Source: Paraburkholderia tropica
GTDB taxonomy: Bacteria > Pseudomonadota > Gammaproteobacteria > Burkholderiales > Burkholderiaceae
NCBI RefSeq assembly: GCF_900109265.1
Contig: NZ_FNZM01000003.1
Coordinates: 186,001 to 250,000 of the forward strand
Direction: 5' to 3'
Length of the DNA: 64,000 nucleotides
Shown here piece after piece: positions 60,680-64,000 of this stretch. Both the position numbers and the translations under genes were made by a program. The first letter of the stretch is position 1. The number at the start of each line of letters is the position of its first letter. The notes beneath the pieces were generated by a model that ran no database searches, was not told the DNA's origin, and was given only the letters and a program-made list of their open reading frames with translations.

Positions 60680-63600
60680 TCAGCCACGCCGCAGATCCAG
60701 CGTAAACGGAAACTCAAGGCTGCGCGAGGGCGGCGCGGCCTCGAACGGCCCGGGCGTGTGCCCGGTCGTGAAGAAGCGCGCGCGCCGCCGGCTCTCCGCC
60801 TCGTACGCGTTGACCGGAAACGTCTGATAATTGCGGCCGCCCGGATGCGCAACATGATACTGGCATCCGCCGATGGCGCGGCCGCTCCACGTATCGACGA
60901 TATCGATCGTGAGCGGCGCATGCACGCCGATGGTCGGATGCAGCGACGCCGCCTGGCGCCACGCGCGAAAGCGCACGCCCGCCACGCTTTCGCTGACGCG
61001 TCCGGTCGGCTGGAGCGGCAGCGCGTGGCCATTGACGGTCACGAGATGGCGGCTTTCGTTCAGGCCCAGCACGCGCACTTCCAGACGTTCCACCGACGAA
61101 TCCACGTAACGCACCGTGCCACCCGGCGCGCCTTCCTCGCCCATTACGTGCCACGGTTCGAGCGCGTTGCGCAGCGTGAGCGCGATGCCGCTCGTCTGCA
61201 ATTCGCCCACCACCGGGAAGCGGAATTCGAAGTGCGGCGCGAACCAGCCGGCGTCGAGCGCGAAGCCCGCGTCGCGCAGCTCGGCCAGCACGTCGTCGAA
61301 ATCCATCTGCACGAAAGTCGAGAGCATGAAGCGGTCGTGCAGCTCGGTGCCCCAGCGCGTCAGGCGCTGCGTGTACGGCGTGCGCCAGAAGCGCGCCACC
61401 AGCGCGCGCAGCAGCAGTTGCTGCGCGAGGCTCATGCGCGCGTGCGGCGGCATTTCGAAACCGCGCAGTTCCAGCAGGCCAAGGCGGCCGGTGGGGCCGT
61501 CGGGCGAATAGAGCTTGTCGATGCAGAACTCGGCGCGGTGCGTGTTGCCGGTCACGTCGATCAGGATGTTGCGCAGCGCGCGATCGATCAGCCAGGGCGG
61601 CACGGGCGCGCCGCTTCCGCCATTCATGCTGGCGTCCCCGAAACCGCGCAGCAGATCGACCTGCCGCTGGATCTCCGCGAAGGCGATTTCGAGCTCGTAG
61701 ACCTGGTCGTTGCGCGCTTCGTCGACGCGCGGCGCCTGGCTCGTCGGCCCGATAAAGAGGCCCGAAAACAGATACGACAGCGACGGATGGTTGTGCCAGT
61801 ACGCGATCAGGCTCGCGAGCAGGTCGGGACGGCGCAGGAACGGGCTGTCGGCGGGCGTGGCGCCGCCGAGCACGAGGTGATTGCCGCCGCCGGTGCCGGT
61901 GTGGCGGCCGTCGAGCATGAACTTCTCGGACGAGAGCGCGGTTTCGTGCGCGGCGCGGTAGAGGAATTCGGTGCGCTCGACCAGTTCTTCCCAGTTCGAC
62001 GACGGGTGGATGTTCACCTCGATCACGCCGGGGTCGGGCGTGACCTGGAGCATTTTCAGGCGCGCGTCGCGCGGCGGCGGATAGCCTTCGACGACGACGG
62101 GCAGCGCGAGGTCGCCGGCGGTGGCTTCGACGGCGGCGAGCAGGTCGAGATAGTCGTCGAGTTCGGTGAGCGGCGGCATGAAGACGTGCAACTGGCCTTG
62201 TCCGCTGCCGAACGCGTCGGCTTCGGCTTTCGGACCGGCGGCGCGCGCCGGGTCACGGGCTTCGACGCACAGCGCCGTGCGGCGGATCCAGGCGGCGGAT
62301 TCGCCGCGTTGCGGGTAGCGATCGGTGAAGTTGGCGTGGGCGGCCCGGTCGTCGGCGAGGCCGCGCGGGCTTTCATCATCGCCACTGCCGTCAGCGGAAG
62401 CATCAGCACCCAGCGCGCCGCCTGCATCGCCATATGCCTGCGCGCCCAGCTCGAAACCTTCGCGATACTGCATGCGCAATTCGGCGGCGCTGCGCAGCGG
62501 CTCGGCGGGCGCGAACGGATCGTGCGTGTGCTGCCACGGATAATCGGCCGCCGCCACCCACGGCAGCGAGTCGAGCGGCAGGCGATAGCCCATCGGCGAG
62601 TCGCCCGGCATCAGATACATGCGCTCGTCGCGGAAGAACCACGGACCGCTGACCCAGCGCGGCGACTGTAGCGCCGGCAGCGCGGACGACGCGCGCTCGC
62701 GCACCAGCGGCAGCACGTAGCCGGTCACGGCGTCGAGCCCCGCGTCGAACACGCGGCGCAGGCGCAGGCGTTCGAGTTCGTCGTCGAGACGCGATTCGAA
62801 CGGATCGACGTTCACGGGCAGGCGGCGCTCGCGCCACAGGTAATACCAGGTGTCCTCGTAGCCGGGCTGCACGTATTTCGGCTCGACGCCCAGCTTGCCC
62901 GCGAGATGCGCGATGAAGCGCTGCGCGTCGGCGGCCGTGTGATGCGTGGGCGTGCGTTCGTCGGCGAACAAGGACGGATCGTGCCAGCACGGCTGGCCGT
63001 CCGCGCGCCAGAACAGCGAGAGCGCCCACCGCGGCAACTGCTCGCCCGGATACCACTTGCCCTGGCCGATGTGCAGAAAGCCGCGCGCGCCGTACTGCGC
63101 GCGCAGTTTGTCCATCAGCGCGATGGCGTAGCGGCGTTTGGTCGGGCCGAGCGCGTCGGTGTTCCATTCCGGTGCATCGCGGTCGCGCTCGGCCACGAAG
63201 GTCGGCTCGCCGCCCATCGTCAGGCGCACGTCCTGGCCGGTCAGCGCGGCGTCCACCTGCGCGCCCATCGCCTGCATCGCCGCCCATTGCTCGTCGGTGT
63301 AGGGCTTGGTGACGCGCGGCGTTTCCAGCACGCGCTCGATCGTCATCGAATGCTCGAATTCGACTTCGCAGTCGTCGAGCGCGCCGGAAATGGGCGCGGC
63401 GCTGCCCGGTTCCGGCGTGCAGGCGACCGGAATATGGCCTTCGCCCGCGAGCAGGCCCGAAGTCGGATCGAAGCCGATCCAGCCCGCGCCCGGCAGATAG
63501 ACCTCGCACCACGCGTGCAGGTCGGTGAAGTCGTATTCGGCGCCGACCGGGCCGTCGATCGCCTTCACATCGGGCTTCAATTGCAGCAGATAACCCGACA

Positions 63601-64000
63601 CGAAACGCGCCGCGAGCCCGAGCTGGCGCAGCGTCTGCACCAGCAGCCAGCCGGTGTCGCGGCACGAACCCGAACCCTTCTCCAGCGTTTCCTCGGGTGT
63701 CTGCACGCCCGGCTCCATGCGGATCAAATAGCCGATCTCGCTTTGCAGGCGCTGATTGAGCCCGACCAGAAAGTCGATCGTGCGGGTCTCGGCGGACGGC
63801 GTGCGGTCGATCGACTCGATGAAGGCGGCGAAACGCGGCGTCGGCTCGCTGCGCACGAGATAGGGCGCGAGTTCGGCGGCCAGCTCGGGCGTGTAGGCGA
63901 ACGGAAAGTGCTCGGCGCCCGGTTCGAGGAAGAAGTCGAACGGGTTGTAGACGGCCATTTCCGCGACCAGATCGATGGTCACGCGGAACTCGCGCATCGG
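60680..64000 (-). CDS. Large DUF2126 transglutaminase-family protein (N-terminus outside window)
   Basis: At least 1106 residues; the frame continues beyond the right edge, and family members usually have ~75 more N-terminal residues. The transglutaminase core has Cys in KGSGSCRDTGWLLVQTL, His in TDLHAWCEVYLP, and Asp in WIGFDPTSGL. The remaining ~850 residues are the DUF2126 region (TMGGEPTFVAERDRDAPEWN, GQGKWYPGEQLPRWALSLFW, LDGRHTGTGGGNHLVLGG). It is the first visible gene of an operon with the ATP-grasp/alpha-E protein and the smaller transglutaminase. Substrate unknown. Confidence 0.93.
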   Translation of the reverse strand, partial: PMREFRVTIDLVAEMAVYNPFDFFLEPGAEHFPFAYTPELAAELAPYLVRSEPTPRFAAFIESIDRTPSAETRTIDFLVGLNQRLQSEIGYLIRMEPGVQTPEETLEKGSGSCRDTGWLLVQTLRQLGLAARFVSGYLLQLKPDVKAIDGPVGAEYDFTDLHAWCEVYLPGAGWIGFDPTSGLLAGEGHIPVACTPEPGSAAPISGALDDCEVEFEHSMTIERVLETPRVTKPYTDEQWAAMQAMGAQVDAALTGQDVRLTMGGEPTFVAERDRDAPEWNTDALGPTKRRYAIALMDKLRAQYGARGFLHIGQGKWYPGEQLPRWALSLFWRADGQPCWHDPSLFADERTPTHHTAADAQRFIAHLAGKLGVEPKYVQPGYEDTWYYLWRERRLPVNVDPFESRLDDELERLRLRRVFDAGLDAVTGYVLPLVRERASSALPALQSPRWVSGPWFFRDERMYLMPGDSPMGYRLPLDSLPWVAAADYPWQHTHDPFAPAEPLRSAAELRMQYREGFELGAQAYGDAGGALGADASADGSGDDESPRGLADDRAAHANFTDRYPQRGESAAWIRRTALCVEARDPARAAGPKAEADAFGSGQGQLHVFMPPLTELDDYLDLLAAVEATAGDLALPVVVEGYPPPRDARLKMLQVTPDPGVIEVNIHPSSNWEELVERTEFLYRAAHETALSSEKFMLDGRHTGTGGGNHLVLGGATPADSPFLRRPDLLASLIAYWHNHPSLSYLFSGLFIGPTSQAPRVDEARNDQVYELEIAFAEIQRQVDLLRGFGDASMNGGSGAPVPPWLIDRALRNILIDVTGNTHRAEFCIDKLYSPDGPTGRLGLLELRGFEMPPHARMSLAQQLLLRALVARFWRTPYTQRLTRWGTELHDRFMLSTFVQMDFDDVLAELRDAGFALDAGWFAPHFEFRFPVVGELQTSGIALTLRNALEPWHVMGEEGAPGGTVRYVDSSVERLEVRVLGLNESRHLVTVNGHALPLQPTGRVSESVAGVRFRAWRQAASLHPTIGVHAPLTIDIVDTWSGRAIGGCQYHVAHPGGRNYQTFPVNAYEAESRRRARFFTTGHTPGPFEAAPPSRSLEFPFTLDLRRG

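Noticed and set aside
1..64000. CRISPR arrays, tRNA or rRNA genes, insertion sequences
   Set aside because: I looked for spaced direct repeats, cloverleaf-like segments and transposase motifs and saw none.

Overview
The window is about 64 kb of GC-rich bacterial chromosome. It looks like a member of the Burkholderiaceae, probably the Paraburkholderia/Caballeronia/Burkholderia group. This rests on the codon bias, a Burkholderia-type general porin, H-NS-type and FlhC-type proteins, the bhu/hmu haem locus organisation, and many hybrid sensor kinases. The genus is inferred. I see no rRNA, tRNA, CRISPR array, insertion sequence or prophage.

Layout. 1-6.7 kb: an ECF sigma factor cut by the window edge, a membrane diguanylate cyclase, an H-NS-like protein, a frameshifted histidyl-tRNA-synthetase paralogue behind a histidine-type transcription attenuator, a chemoreceptor and a metallophosphoesterase. 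6.8-11.6 kb: a Tat-exported intradiol dioxygenase, an AraC regulator, an SDR dehydrogenase and an APC permease. 11.6-18.4 kb: a four-gene vitamin B12 uptake operon (btuC-btuF-btuD-btuB, minus strand) under a cobalamin riboswitch, divergent from the zinc metallochaperone GTPase zigA with a Zur-type palindrome in the shared promoter region. 18.4-22.3 kb: an SDR/AraC pair and a tannase/feruloyl-esterase lipoprotein. 23-29.5 kb: a complete haem uptake operon (receptor, HmuS, T, U, V) behind a Fur-like box. 29.5-32.6 kb: an alpha/beta hydrolase and its likely TetR repressor, with two matching operators, and a porin. 32.6-38.9 kb: a four-gene signalling operon (CHASE3-GAF hybrid kinase, CheR, CheB, REC-kinase).

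40.1-45.0 kb holds the most interesting locus. A KAS III-like condensing enzyme with an intact Cys-His-Asn triad lies 28 bp upstream of a six-helix membrane hybrid kinase. The sensor region of that kinase resembles the CqsS/LqsS/PhcS quorum-sensing kinases. A convergent soluble REC-kinase resembles PhcR/PhcQ. This could be a cell-cell signalling system whose signal synthase differs from the known CqsA and PhcB enzymes.

45-57 kb is a patchwork of accessory genes: low-complexity and hypothetical proteins, a lone FlhC, a phosphatase-fold lipoprotein without its active site, an EnvZ/OmpR-type pair, an LprI-like protein, an orphan response regulator, a lone FlgH, small lipoproteins and a PAAR protein. 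57-64 kb is a transglutaminase / ATP-grasp / alpha-E operon whose first gene runs off the right edge.

Several non-coding elements stand out: the His leader peptide with mutually exclusive hairpins (3.6-3.7 kb), the cobalamin riboswitch (about 17 kb), a nested hairpin structure ending in a T-run upstream of the sensory operon (39.1 kb), and terminator-like hairpins that no annotated gene explains (22.6 and 55.7 kb).
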